Origin: an uncultured Ruminiclostridium sp.
GTDB taxonomy: Bacteria > Bacillota > Clostridia > Oscillospirales > Ruminococcaceae
Length of the DNA: 5,274 nucleotides
Assembly: GCA_934462775.1 (NCBI GenBank)
Contig: CAKSIR010000141.1
Coordinates: 1-5,274, forward strand
Direction: 5' to 3'
How positions within the stretch are numbered: the stretch's first letter is position 1; each line of letters starts with the position of its first letter. Below the pieces are notes generated by a model, which had not been told where the DNA came from, made no database searches, and worked only from the letters and a program-made list of their open reading frames with translations. Position numbers and translations under genes: made by a program. Of the stretch, positions 1-5,274 are shown piece by piece.

Positions 1-808
1 GGACATAATCACCGTAAAGGGTCATACTCACGGTTACTATGTTGCCAGCAGAGATTTTGAAACGCCTGAGCTTAAGCTGCTTGCCGACGCTATTTCCTCC
101 TCACGATTCCTTACCGAAAAGAAATCAAAGGAACTGATAAAAAAGCTTGAAGCCCTGACGAGCGTGTACGAGGCGAAACAGCTTCGGCGACAGGTTTACG
201 TTGCCGACCGAGTTAAGTCAATGAACGAGAAAATTTACATCAGCGTTGACCAAATCCATCGCGCTATCGCAGAAAACAAGAAAATTACTTTCAGATATTT
301 CGATTACGGACTTAACAAGAAAAAAATCTACCGTGAGGGTACGCGAACCTGCTCTCCTTATGCTCTGGCGTGGAAGGACGAACGTTATTATCTGATCGCC
401 CATTATGAAAAGTACAATGATATTTCCAACTTTCGCGTTGACCGAATGGACAGCGTTGAAATATCAGAAGAAAACTCCGAGCCTATTCCCGCAAGCTTCA
501 ATCTGACGGACTACATCAGCTCCACATTCTCAATGTTCAGCGGAAAAGCCCAGCGCGTCACTCTGCGTTTTGATAACTCGCTTGTCAACGTGGTTATCGA
601 CCGTTTCGGAAAGGACGTTGTAATAACTAAAGACGGAGATGAGCATTTTACTGTAAACGTCTTAATCAAAACAGAACAGCCCGAACCGTTTTTCGGCTGG
701 CTGTTCCAATTTGGCACAAAGGCGCAGATATTGGAGCCGACAGAGCTTTGCGATAAATACGCCGAGCATCTGAAAGCGGTACTCGGCTTAATTGAAAGCA
801 GCAGATAA
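1..808 (+). CDS. WYL-domain transcriptional regulator (5' partial)
   Basis: This is the 3' portion of a WYL-family regulator, a class of cytoplasmic DNA-binding proteins whose WYL domain is thought to sense a ligand, often a nucleic acid or nucleotide. The frame is open from base 2, giving 268 visible residues and a TAA stop at 806-808. Residues 1-54 match the segment that precedes WYL domains in Firmicutes regulators (GYYVASRDFE, then ELKLLADAISSSRFLTEKKS). The WYL domain spans roughly residues 80-155. The name-giving triplet is YYL (residues 129-131) rather than WYL, followed by FRVDRM (144-149). The C-terminal WCX-type extension covers about 184-264 and includes FFGWLFQFG. The N-terminal helix-turn-helix is expected upstream of the window. 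A GTG at 164 could be taken for a start, but homology-like sequence continues before it and it has no convincing ribosome binding site. The target genes cannot be inferred. The gene converges on dprA and ends at a shared terminator. Confidence 0.9.
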   Translation, partial: DIITVKGHTHGYYVASRDFETPELKLLADAISSSRFLTEKKSKELIKKLEALTSVYEAKQLRRQVYVADRVKSMNEKIYISVDQIHRAIAENKKITFRYFDYGLNKKKIYREGTRTCSPYALAWKDERYYLIAHYEKYNDISNFRVDRMDSVEISEENSEPIPASFNLTDYISSTFSMFSGKAQRVTLRFDNSLVNVVIDRFGKDVVITKDGDEHFTVNVLIKTEQPEPFFGWLFQFGTKAQILEPTELCDKYAEHLKAVLGLIESSR

Positions 809-812
809 CACT

Positions 813-850
813 AAAGCCTTTCCCGACATTGCGTCACGAAAGGCTTTTTT
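813..850 (+). terminator. Intrinsic terminator between convergent WYL regulator and dprA
   Basis: A perfect 10-bp stem pairs AAAGCCTTTC (813-822) with GAAAGGCTTT (838-847) around a 15-base loop. The loop can form a further GAC/GTC pairing. On the plus strand the stem runs into six T residues (845-850), so it is a good rho-independent terminator for the WYL gene, five bases after its stop. On the minus strand only TTT follows the stem, so termination of dprA transcripts would be weaker. The plus-strand T-run touches the TGA of the winged-helix frame (852-850). Confidence 0.85.
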
Positions 851-1053
851 CAGCTTACCGTAAGCTTGTAATTTGCGCCGGGCATACACTCAATCAGCCC
901 CTCAAGCTCCATATCAATAAGTATCTCGTTTATTTTTCCCGCGTTGAAGCCGCTTTTTCTGATAAGAATATCTATGTGCTTCGGACCGTCTGAAAGCAAA
1001 TCGGCAACGGTTCTGAATTCAAAAGACATATTGCTCGTGTCGATTGAAACGGG
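850..1053 (-). pseudogene. dprA: Detached C-terminal winged-helix domain of DprA (out of frame)
   Basis: This stretch encodes the winged-helix domain normally found at the C-terminus of DprA, but in the +1 frame relative to the upstream dprA body. It is recognisable from LLSDGPKHIDIL, then SGFNAGKINEILIDMELEGL, then PGANYKL near the TGA stop at 852-850. In the DprA family this domain follows the Rossmann fold through a variable linker; its role is less well defined than that of the core. The open frame extends back to a GTG at 1143, but there it reads as an improbable Arg/Lys-rich string, while the main dprA frame reads as a normal linker. The junction therefore lies near the CCC at 1053-1051. 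An ATG at 1029-1027 could start a 59-residue stand-alone domain overlapping the upstream TGA by 11 bases. Its upstream sequence has only a weak GAG-like ribosome binding site, so independent expression is uncertain. Confidence 0.7.
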
Positions 1054-2062
1054 CTGCAGCTTCTTCCGTTTCCTTTTCAGGCTTTTTCGCAGGCGTTTCA
1101 TCTGACTTTGCGCTGTCTTTTTTCTTCTCAAACACAAAATCACGGTCGGGATTTATATTGTAATTTTCCTTACTCAGCATTATTGCTTCGTCAGTAAACT
1201 GCGAGAAAAACGTATTAACAACGTCAAGGTGATTAAACAGAGGAATCGCTCCGTCGCGGAGATAGCCGATTACTCCTGCATACTGCGGGTCAAAGACATC
1301 ATGGGGCGGAACGCAGAACAGCTCCCTGCCCTGCTGAACCGCATAGTTTGCGGTAATAAGCGAGCCTGACTTAACGCTTGCCTGAAACACCATTGTGCCT
1401 ATGGAAAGACCTGATAAAATGCGGTTTCTCGCCTGAAAATAATTGGGATTGACATTCGTTGACGGCAGCAGCTCGGATATAACCGCGCCGTTTTCCATTA
1501 TCACACGCTCCGTAAACTCACGGCTGTTTCTCGGATACTCAACGTCAAATCCACAGGCAAGCACACCGATTGTCCTGTTGCCTAATGCAACGGCGCTTTC
1601 ATGCACCGCCCTGTCAATTCCGTAAGCCATGCCGCTGACAAGAGTTACTCCCATTCTTGAAAGGTCGGTGCAAATGCGGCGGCAGATTTTTTCGCTGTAC
1701 GGGCTGGCGCTTCTTGCGCCTACTCCCGTAATACAGATTTCATCGTCAACCTTGCCGATATTTCCTTTTACAAAAAGCAGAATGGGCGGATTATAGATGT
1801 TTTTGAGCCTAAACGGATAATCGGCATCGTCTATTGTAATAATGCGGATATTCTTTCGGCTGCAGTCGCTTAAAATCTTTTCGGACTTCTCAATGGACGC
1901 TCTTTTTATGTATGCGGTTTCATTCTGCCTGAAAAATGTCCTGTCGCCCTGCGTGATGGCGTTATACGCGTTTTCGGCGCTGCCGTAATGTCGTAGAAGT
2001 ATGTGCGTTCTTGGATTTGCGAACCCCATAAGCTGTAAAAGCCACAAGTAGTATTTTTCCAT
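1019..2062 (-). CDS. dprA: DNA-processing protein DprA (main body, frameshifted before C-terminal domain)
   Basis: DprA binds incoming or exposed single-stranded DNA in the cytoplasm and loads RecA during natural transformation. It is also conserved in many bacteria not known to be competent. The 347-residue frame starts at ATG 2062, with GAAGG six bases upstream. Residues 1-45 look like the N-terminal helical (SAM/HhH-like) domain. The Rossmann fold covers about 73-275 and contains ITGVGARSAS (111-120), SGMAYGID (143-150), GVLACGFDVEYP (166-177), ARNRILSGLS (211-220) and the hallmark KSGSLIT (231-237). VPPHD (251-255) stands where many homologues have VPG. Residues 312-337 form a charged Lys/Glu/Ala linker, after which the frame runs into RFNRHEQYVF and stops instead of entering the winged-helix domain. 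That domain is present in another frame at about 1050-850, and deleting one base would give a 403-residue protein. This is either a real mutation or a sequence error. An intrinsic terminator lies directly upstream of the start. Confidence 0.9.
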   Translation of the reverse strand: MEKYYLWLLQLMGFANPRTHILLRHYGSAENAYNAITQGDRTFFRQNETAYIKRASIEKSEKILSDCSRKNIRIITIDDADYPFRLKNIYNPPILLFVKGNIGKVDDEICITGVGARSASPYSEKICRRICTDLSRMGVTLVSGMAYGIDRAVHESAVALGNRTIGVLACGFDVEYPRNSREFTERVIMENGAVISELLPSTNVNPNYFQARNRILSGLSIGTMVFQASVKSGSLITANYAVQQGRELFCVPPHDVFDPQYAGVIGYLRDGAIPLFNHLDVVNTFFSQFTDEAIMLSKENYNINPDRDFVFEKKKDSAKSDETPAKKPEKETEEAAARFNRHEQYVF

Positions 2063-2074
2063 AATTAACCTTCA
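2063..2074 (-). promoter_or_regulatory. dprA ribosome binding site abutting the terminator T-run
   Basis: GAAGG (2073-2069) lies six bases before the ATG at 2062-2060 and supports that start. It begins immediately after the six-T run of the terminator at 2074-2104. No promoter can fit between the terminator and this site, so any dprA transcript must either read through the hairpin or start upstream of it. Confidence 0.75.
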
Positions 2075-2104
2075 AAAAACGCCGCAAAGGAAACCCTCTG
2101 CGGC
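2074..2104 (-). terminator. Intrinsic terminator after the acyl-CoA synthetase gene
   Basis: Read on the minus strand, a 10-bp stem GCCGCAGAGG / CCTTTGCGGC (one G-T wobble) closes a four-base GTTT loop and is followed by GTTTTTT (2080-2074). This is a strong rho-independent terminator, starting eight bases after the TAA of the acyl-CoA synthetase. It marks the end of the nth operon. The last T is separated from the GAAGG ribosome binding site of dprA by no intervening sequence, so the hairpin also occupies the dprA 5' leader. Confidence 0.88.
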
Positions 2105-2112
2105 TGATTTTG

Positions 2113-3789
2113 TTATTTTGACGTTTTTTCGCTGTCCTCGTTGCGAATTTGAACGCGCTTGATTTTGCCGCTTATTGTCTTTGGCAGCTCGTTTACAAAT
2201 TCTACAATACGAGGATATTTATAAGGCGCTGTGTTTTTCTTAACATGATTCTGAAGCTCTTTTGCCAGCTCATCGCTTGGCTCGTAGCCTCTCGCAAGAA
2301 CAACCGTAGCCTTTACAACCTGTCCTCTTATCGGGTCGGGTGCGCCTGTTACCGCACATTCAAGAACGGACGGATGAGTAATCAAAACGCTTTCTATTTC
2401 GAAAGGGCCGATGCGATAGCCGCTTGCCTTAATTACATCGTCGTTTCTGCCAACGTACCAGTAATAGCCGTCCTCATCCCGCCACGCAGTATCGCCCGTG
2501 TGGTACAATCCGTCATGCCACGCGCTGTTTGTAAGCTCGTCATTGCGGTAATATTCATTAAACAAGCCGTCCTTTCCGCGTTCGGCACGGACAACTATTT
2601 CGCCTACCTCGCCGGGTGGGCATGACCTGTTATTCTCGTCAACAATATCAACATCATACAAAGGCGTCGGCTTACCCATTGAGCCGGGCTTTGGGGTCAT
2701 TCCCTTAAGATTGGCAAGGATTGCTGTTGTTTCAGTCTGACCAAACGCTTCCATCAGCTTTATGCCCGTATATTCGAGCCAACGGTTGTAAACCTCTGGA
2801 TTAAGGGCTTCGCCCGCAATTGTTGCATACTTCAGGCTGCTTAAATCGTACTGCTCAAGTCCCTCTTTAATGAAAAATCTGAACATTGTAGGAGGCGCGC
2901 AAAATGATGTTATTTTATAGTCCTGCATTATTTTCAGCATATTGGCAGGAATAAATTTATCAAAATCATAGACAAATACGCACGAGCCAAGGGACATCTG
3001 TCCGTAAAGCTTACCCCATGCAGCCTTGCCCCAGCCCGTATCTGAAATAGTGAGGTGAATACCGTCAGGGTCAACGTTCTGCCAATGGGCGGCAGTTTGG
3101 ATATGCGCCAAAGCGTATTTGTGGTTGTGAACAACCATTTTGGGGTAGCCTGTTGTTCCGGAAGTGAAATACAGCAGCATAAGGTCGCTGCACTCGGTGT
3201 GAACGCGTTCCATAGCGGTCGGATATTTCTTAATTTCTTCATCAAAGTCAATCCAGCCGCTGCGTCCGCCGTTGCTGTTTGCGATAAACTTCACGGTCAG
3301 CTTCTGCTTCATTTCGTCCTCGGCATCTTCGACAAACTGAGCAATATCCTTATGGTCGTAGGTGCAGACAACAGCCTTTACGTTTGCCTGCTCAAACCGA
3401 TAAACAAAATCGTGAGCTGTGAGCAAATGTGTGGCGGGGATTGCAATTGCGCCAATCTTGATAAGACCGATTATGGCGTACCAAAACTGATAATTGCGCT
3501 TAAGGACAAGCATTACCTTGTCACCTTTCTTTATGCCCATTGCCGTAAACATATTTGCAGCCTGAGTCGACAGCCTCGAGAGCTCCGAATAGGAGAAAAG
3601 CTTTTCATCTCCCGCAAGATTGACCCACATCAACGCCCGTCTGTTCGGCTCAAGCTCTCCGAATTTATCAATTATATCGTAACCGAAATTGTAGTTATCT
3701 GGACAATTTATCTCAAATTTATTCAGTATTCCGTTTTCATTGAATCCTTCCGTAACGAAATGCTTATAATAATTTTTTACTTCTTCCAT
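2113..3789 (-). CDS. AMP-forming acyl-CoA synthetase (medium-chain type)
   Basis: This is a 558-residue member of the ANL adenylating superfamily. Such enzymes activate a carboxylic acid with ATP to an acyl-adenylate and then transfer it to coenzyme A, in the cytoplasm. The motifs occur in order. The phosphate-binding loop FTSGTTGYPKM is at 208-218. GWGKAAWGK (252-260) resembles the medium-chain (ACSM/MACS) branch. GEAL is at 326-329, EAFGQTET at 347-354 and YHTGD at 429-433. GRNDDVIKASGYRIG (447-461) is the hinge/A8 region. PKTISGKIKR (536-545) carries the expected adenylation lysine, K542. Length and motif set are complete, so it should be active. No carrier-protein or condensation domain is attached, arguing against a peptide-synthetase module. 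The start ATG is preceded by GGAG with a seven-base gap, in a 12-base gap after the XRE-cupin gene. The exact acid (medium-chain, branched or aromatic) cannot be read from the sequence. Confidence 0.92.
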   Translation of the reverse strand: MEEVKNYYKHFVTEGFNENGILNKFEINCPDNYNFGYDIIDKFGELEPNRRALMWVNLAGDEKLFSYSELSRLSTQAANMFTAMGIKKGDKVMLVLKRNYQFWYAIIGLIKIGAIAIPATHLLTAHDFVYRFEQANVKAVVCTYDHKDIAQFVEDAEDEMKQKLTVKFIANSNGGRSGWIDFDEEIKKYPTAMERVHTECSDLMLLYFTSGTTGYPKMVVHNHKYALAHIQTAAHWQNVDPDGIHLTISDTGWGKAAWGKLYGQMSLGSCVFVYDFDKFIPANMLKIMQDYKITSFCAPPTMFRFFIKEGLEQYDLSSLKYATIAGEALNPEVYNRWLEYTGIKLMEAFGQTETTAILANLKGMTPKPGSMGKPTPLYDVDIVDENNRSCPPGEVGEIVVRAERGKDGLFNEYYRNDELTNSAWHDGLYHTGDTAWRDEDGYYWYVGRNDDVIKASGYRIGPFEIESVLITHPSVLECAVTGAPDPIRGQVVKATVVLARGYEPSDELAKELQNHVKKNTAPYKYPRIVEFVNELPKTISGKIKRVQIRNEDSEKTSK

Positions 3790-3801
3790 TAAATATCTCC
3801 G

Positions 3802-4362
3802 TTATATAAGTATTGCAAGGAAAACGCAGTCCTCACCACCATCGGCAATCATGCCGTGAGGATTTGTACTATCATAATATACGCAGTCGCCCGGATTAAG
3901 TATTTCCGTGTGATTGTTGATTACGAATTTCAGCTTTCCGGAAAGAATGAAGTCCATTTCCTGACCGTCGTGAACCGAAAGATAAACAGGCTTGTTCTGC
4001 TCTTCTTCGCTGTATGGCGCAGTAACAACCAGGGGTTCTATTTTCTTGTTTTTAAATAAGTATGCAACGTGCTGATATGTAAGTCCGATTCGTCTTTCAA
4101 TCGGAAGCCCCTCGCCCTTTCTCACAACCGAATAATTCTTAAGAGTAGGAGTAACGCCCGTAAGAAGTTCAATCATCTCTATTCCGAGAGCATCGGCAGC
4201 GGCGTTTAAAAACGAAAGGGAGAAATCCTTTCCGCCTGCTTCGCAGGATAAATATTCCTCAACGGAGGTATTGGTCTTTTCAGCCATATATTCGGGAGTA
4301 ATATCGAGGTATTCTCTGGTTGCCTTAAGGCGTGACGATACCTCTTTAATGTTGTAGTTCAT
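3802..4362 (-). CDS. XRE-type helix-turn-helix regulator with C-terminal cupin domain
   Basis: This 186-residue protein has an XRE-like helix-turn-helix at about residues 7-68 and a cupin_2 β-barrel at about 105-185. It is probably a DNA-binding regulator that responds to a small molecule or metal bound in the barrel. Cupin motif 1 is VHDGQEMDFILSG (130-142), keeping H131, E135 and G142; the first histidine of the usual HxH is S129. Motif 2 includes PGD (157-159) and PHG (168-170) with H169. Three of four typical metal ligands thus remain, common in HTH-cupin regulators. The helix-turn-helix reads as TPEYMAEKTNTSVEEYLSCE at 22-41. The ATG at 4362 has GGAGG five bases upstream, which fixes the start. 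It sits 12 bases after nth and 12 bases before the acyl-CoA synthetase. Regulation of that ligase, and perhaps of the whole operon, is inferred from position only. Confidence 0.88.
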   Translation of the reverse strand: MNYNIKEVSSRLKATREYLDITPEYMAEKTNTSVEEYLSCEAGGKDFSLSFLNAAADALGIEMIELLTGVTPTLKNYSVVRKGEGLPIERRIGLTYQHVAYLFKNKKIEPLVVTAPYSEEEQNKPVYLSVHDGQEMDFILSGKLKFVINNHTEILNPGDCVYYDSTNPHGMIADGGEDCVFLAILI

Positions 4363-4374
4363 ACGTTCCTCCGA

Positions 4375-5004
4375 TTACTTCAATTTATGCGAACATATTT
4401 CATTTAAAACGCATTTTTCACACTGCGGCTTTCTGGCGCCGCAAACAAGTCTTCCGTGCCAAACCAGCCGATGACACAGCATGAGCGATTCCTCAGGCGG
4501 AATGATTTTCCGAAGCTGCTGCTCAACCTTAACTGCGTCCTTGCCCTCTGCAAGCCCTATTCTGTTGGTAAGGCGTATAACGTGCGTATCACATACATAC
4601 GCAGGCTTTCCGTATAAATCGCCGCACACAAGGTTTGCTGTTTTTCGCCCAACGCCCGACAGCCCGGTAAGCTCTTCGATTGTGTCCGGAACAACATCGT
4701 TATAATCCTCATGCAGCTGTCTGCACATCATAACAATATCTCTTGCTTTAGTTTTGAACAATCCGCAGGTTTTAATCAGTTCGCCCACTTCCGCCTCGTC
4801 TGCTTCCGCAAAATCGGCAATAGTTTTATACCGTTCAAAAAGCGCGGGAGTAACCATATTAACTCTTTTGTCGGTGCACTGCGCAGAAAGCCTTGTTGCA
4901 ATCAGCAGCTCGTGCGGCTGTTTATAATTAAGCGCACATTTCACATTGGGATATTCCTGCTTAAGCAGTTCAATTACCGCTTGCGCCTTTTCTTTTTTTC
5001 TCAA
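4375..5004 (-). CDS. nth: Endonuclease III, base-excision repair DNA glycosylase/AP lyase
   Basis: Endonuclease III removes oxidised pyrimidines such as thymine glycol from DNA and cleaves the abasic site by β-elimination. The 209-residue product matches the usual length of about 210. It carries IATRLSAQCTD (35-45) and the helix-hairpin-helix LSGVGRKTANLV (115-126) with catalytic lysine K121. The GPD-type segment VCDTHVIRLTNRIGL (137-151) holds catalytic aspartate D139. A complete [4Fe-4S] motif is formed by C188, C195, C198 and C204, with the canonical 6-2-5 spacing. All key residues are present, so the protein should be functional. The start is TTG at 5004-5002: an in-frame TGA at 5022-5020 excludes a longer protein, and AGAGG (5016-5012) lies seven bases upstream. 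It is the first gene of an operon driven by the promoter at 5063-5035 and is followed after 12 bases by the XRE-cupin regulator. Confidence 0.96.
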   Translation of the reverse strand: MRKKEKAQAVIELLKQEYPNVKCALNYKQPHELLIATRLSAQCTDKRVNMVTPALFERYKTIADFAEADEAEVGELIKTCGLFKTKARDIVMMCRQLHEDYNDVVPDTIEELTGLSGVGRKTANLVCGDLYGKPAYVCDTHVIRLTNRIGLAEGKDAVKVEQQLRKIIPPEESLMLCHRLVWHGRLVCGARKPQCEKCVLNEICSHKLK

Positions 5005-5011
5005 ATGGCTA

Positions 5012-5016
5012 CCTCT
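5012..5016 (-). promoter_or_regulatory. Ribosome binding site that decides the TTG start of nth
   Basis: AGAGG is placed seven bases before TTG at 5004. No in-frame ATG or GTG exists between the in-frame stop at 5022-5020 and the conserved part of the protein, so this site supports the rare start codon. Confidence 0.75.
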
Positions 5017-5034
5017 TAATCATATTATGATTTA

Positions 5035-5063
5035 ATTATAAGTCAGTTTTTGTAAATTGTCAA
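5035..5063 (-). promoter_or_regulatory. Consensus SigA-type promoter of the nth operon
   Basis: On the minus strand, TTGACA (5063-5058) and TATAAT (5040-5035) are separated by exactly 17 bases, matching both consensus boxes perfectly. Transcription should begin near 5028, leaving a leader of about 24 bases before the nth TTG codon. An inverted repeat (5043-5074) is centred on the -35 box, and one of its arms occupies the spacer. Confidence 0.88.
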
Positions 5064-5074
5064 TAAAAAACTGA
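5043..5074. repeat. 9-bp inverted repeat centred on the -35 box of the nth promoter
   Basis: TCAGTTTTT (5043-5051) and AAAAACTGA (5066-5074) form perfect 9-bp arms separated by 14 bases. The dyad centre falls at about 5058-5059, at the edge of the TTGACA box, and one arm lies inside the -35/-10 spacer. The geometry suits a dimeric repressor site. The arms are AT-rich, so chance symmetry in this AT-rich intergenic region is possible. A DNA-level operator is likelier than an RNA hairpin, because most of it lies upstream of the predicted transcription start. Confidence 0.45.
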
Positions 5075-5143
5075 TATTTTGTGTATAAAAAGAGGAAAAA
5101 TAGCAAAAAAATATATCAAATCCAAAATTTTCGCAAAAAGCAG

Positions 5144-5172
5144 TTGACAACGCAGTCATTTTCTGATATAAT
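5144..5172 (+). promoter_or_regulatory. Consensus promoter of tRNA-Lys with extended -10
   Basis: TTGACA (5144-5149) and TATAAT (5167-5172) are 17 bases apart, both perfect, and a TG at 5164-5165 adds the extended -10 element. A- and T-tracts at about 5113-5139 upstream resemble an UP element. Transcription should start near 5179, about 20 bases before the mature tRNA 5' end. The layout suits the high, unregulated expression typical of stable RNA genes. Confidence 0.88.
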
Positions 5173-5198
5173 AATTATCGTTGCATTGACAATAAGGT

Positions 5199-5274
5199 GA
5201 GCCACTAGCTCAGGCGGCAGAGCACCTGCCTTTTAAGCAGGGTGTCCCGGGTTCGATTCCCGGGTGGCTCACCA
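5199..5274 (+). tRNA. tRNA-Lys (anticodon TTT)
   Basis: A full 76-base cloverleaf can be drawn. The acceptor GAGCCAC (5199-5205) pairs perfectly with GTGGCTC (5264-5270). The D stem is GCTC/GAGC (5208-5211 and 5220-5223). The anticodon stem is CCTGC/GCAGG (5225-5229 and 5237-5241), with loop CTTTTAA placing TTT at 5232-5234. The variable loop is five bases. The T stem is CCGGG/CCCGG (5247-5251 and 5259-5263), with loop TTCGATT. The discriminator A and CCA end (5271-5274) are encoded. The tRNA decodes AAA and AAG lysine codons. It is divergent from the nth operon, and the window stops at its last base, so following tRNAs or a terminator cannot be judged. Confidence 0.97.

Noticed and set aside
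164..166. GTG as the true start of the WYL regulator
   Set aside because: The frame is open upstream to base 2 and encodes the conserved pre-WYL segment, so the gene is truncated by the window edge.
1045..1060. Programmed ribosomal frameshift in dprA
   Set aside because: A +1 move is required, but the site GCA GCC CGT has no rare codon, stop codon or clear re-pairing option. A mutation or sequence error is simpler.
2149..2625. Plus-strand open frame of 158 codons opposite the C-terminal part of the acyl-CoA synthetase
   Set aside because: It is an antisense shadow of the conserved A5-A10 region; its composition is cysteine- and aromatic-rich and resembles no family.
3055..3792. Long plus-strand open frame (245 codons) opposite the acyl-CoA synthetase
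   Set aside because: It lies wholly antisense to a gene with complete ANL-family motifs, shows no recognisable domain, and has no supporting promoter or ribosome binding site.
5186..5193. Extra TTGACA between the tRNA promoter and the tRNA, sharing TTGACAAT with the nth -35 region
   Set aside because: No -10 box follows at the right distance because the tRNA body begins at 5199. The match is short and the region AT-rich.
5005..5198. Possible small RNA or riboswitch between nth and tRNA-Lys
   Set aside because: The predicted nth leader is only about 24 bases and the tRNA leader about 20; the rest is AT-rich promoter DNA without GC-rich stems.
5199..5274. tRNA-Lys as an integration site for a mobile element
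   Set aside because: No integrase gene or repeated tRNA 3' end is visible, and the window stops at the tRNA end, so it cannot be supported.

Overview
The window looks like a chromosomal segment from a low-to-moderate GC Gram-positive anaerobe, most likely a member of the Clostridia. The evidence is near-perfect SigA-type promoters, strong GGAGG-type ribosome binding sites, a TTG-started gene, a tRNA with an encoded CCA end, and protein families typical of that group (a WYL regulator with the segment before the WYL domain characteristic of Firmicutes, an XRE-cupin regulator paired with an AMP-forming acyl-CoA ligase, and a clostridial-looking DprA). The taxonomic assignment is inference from family recognition, not a search.

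Layout. Positions 1-808 (+) hold the 3' part of a WYL-domain transcriptional regulator whose N-terminal helix-turn-helix lies outside the window. It ends at an intrinsic terminator (813-850) that it shares with the convergent minus-strand genes. Positions 850-2062 (-) encode DprA, the single-strand DNA-binding RecA loader, but the reading frame is broken. The Rossmann-fold part runs 2062-1019, and the C-terminal winged-helix domain is intact in a different frame (about 1050-850). Removing one base near 1051-1053 would restore a 403-residue protein. A strong intrinsic terminator (2104-2074) separates dprA from the gene upstream, and its T-run nearly touches the dprA ribosome binding site.

Positions 5004-2113 (-) form a tight three-gene operon: nth (endonuclease III, TTG start), an XRE-type helix-turn-helix plus cupin regulator, and a medium-chain-type acyl-CoA synthetase. 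Each of the two gaps is exactly 12 bases and carries a good ribosome binding site. One consensus promoter (TTGACA, 17-base spacer, TATAAT) at 5063-5035 drives the set, and a 9-bp inverted repeat is centred on its -35 box. The terminator at 2104-2074 closes the operon.

Divergent from this operon, a second consensus promoter (5144-5172, with an extended -10) drives a complete tRNA-Lys(UUU) gene at 5199-5274, which ends exactly at the window edge. The 194-base region between nth and the tRNA holds both promoters and no other gene.

Taken together, this is mostly ordinary housekeeping and metabolic DNA. The points worth a second look are the split dprA, the placement of the terminator before dprA, the unusual association of a DNA-repair glycosylase with a regulator and acyl-CoA ligase, and the dyad at the operon promoter. 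I see no CRISPR array, mobile element, riboswitch or obviously novel defence system.
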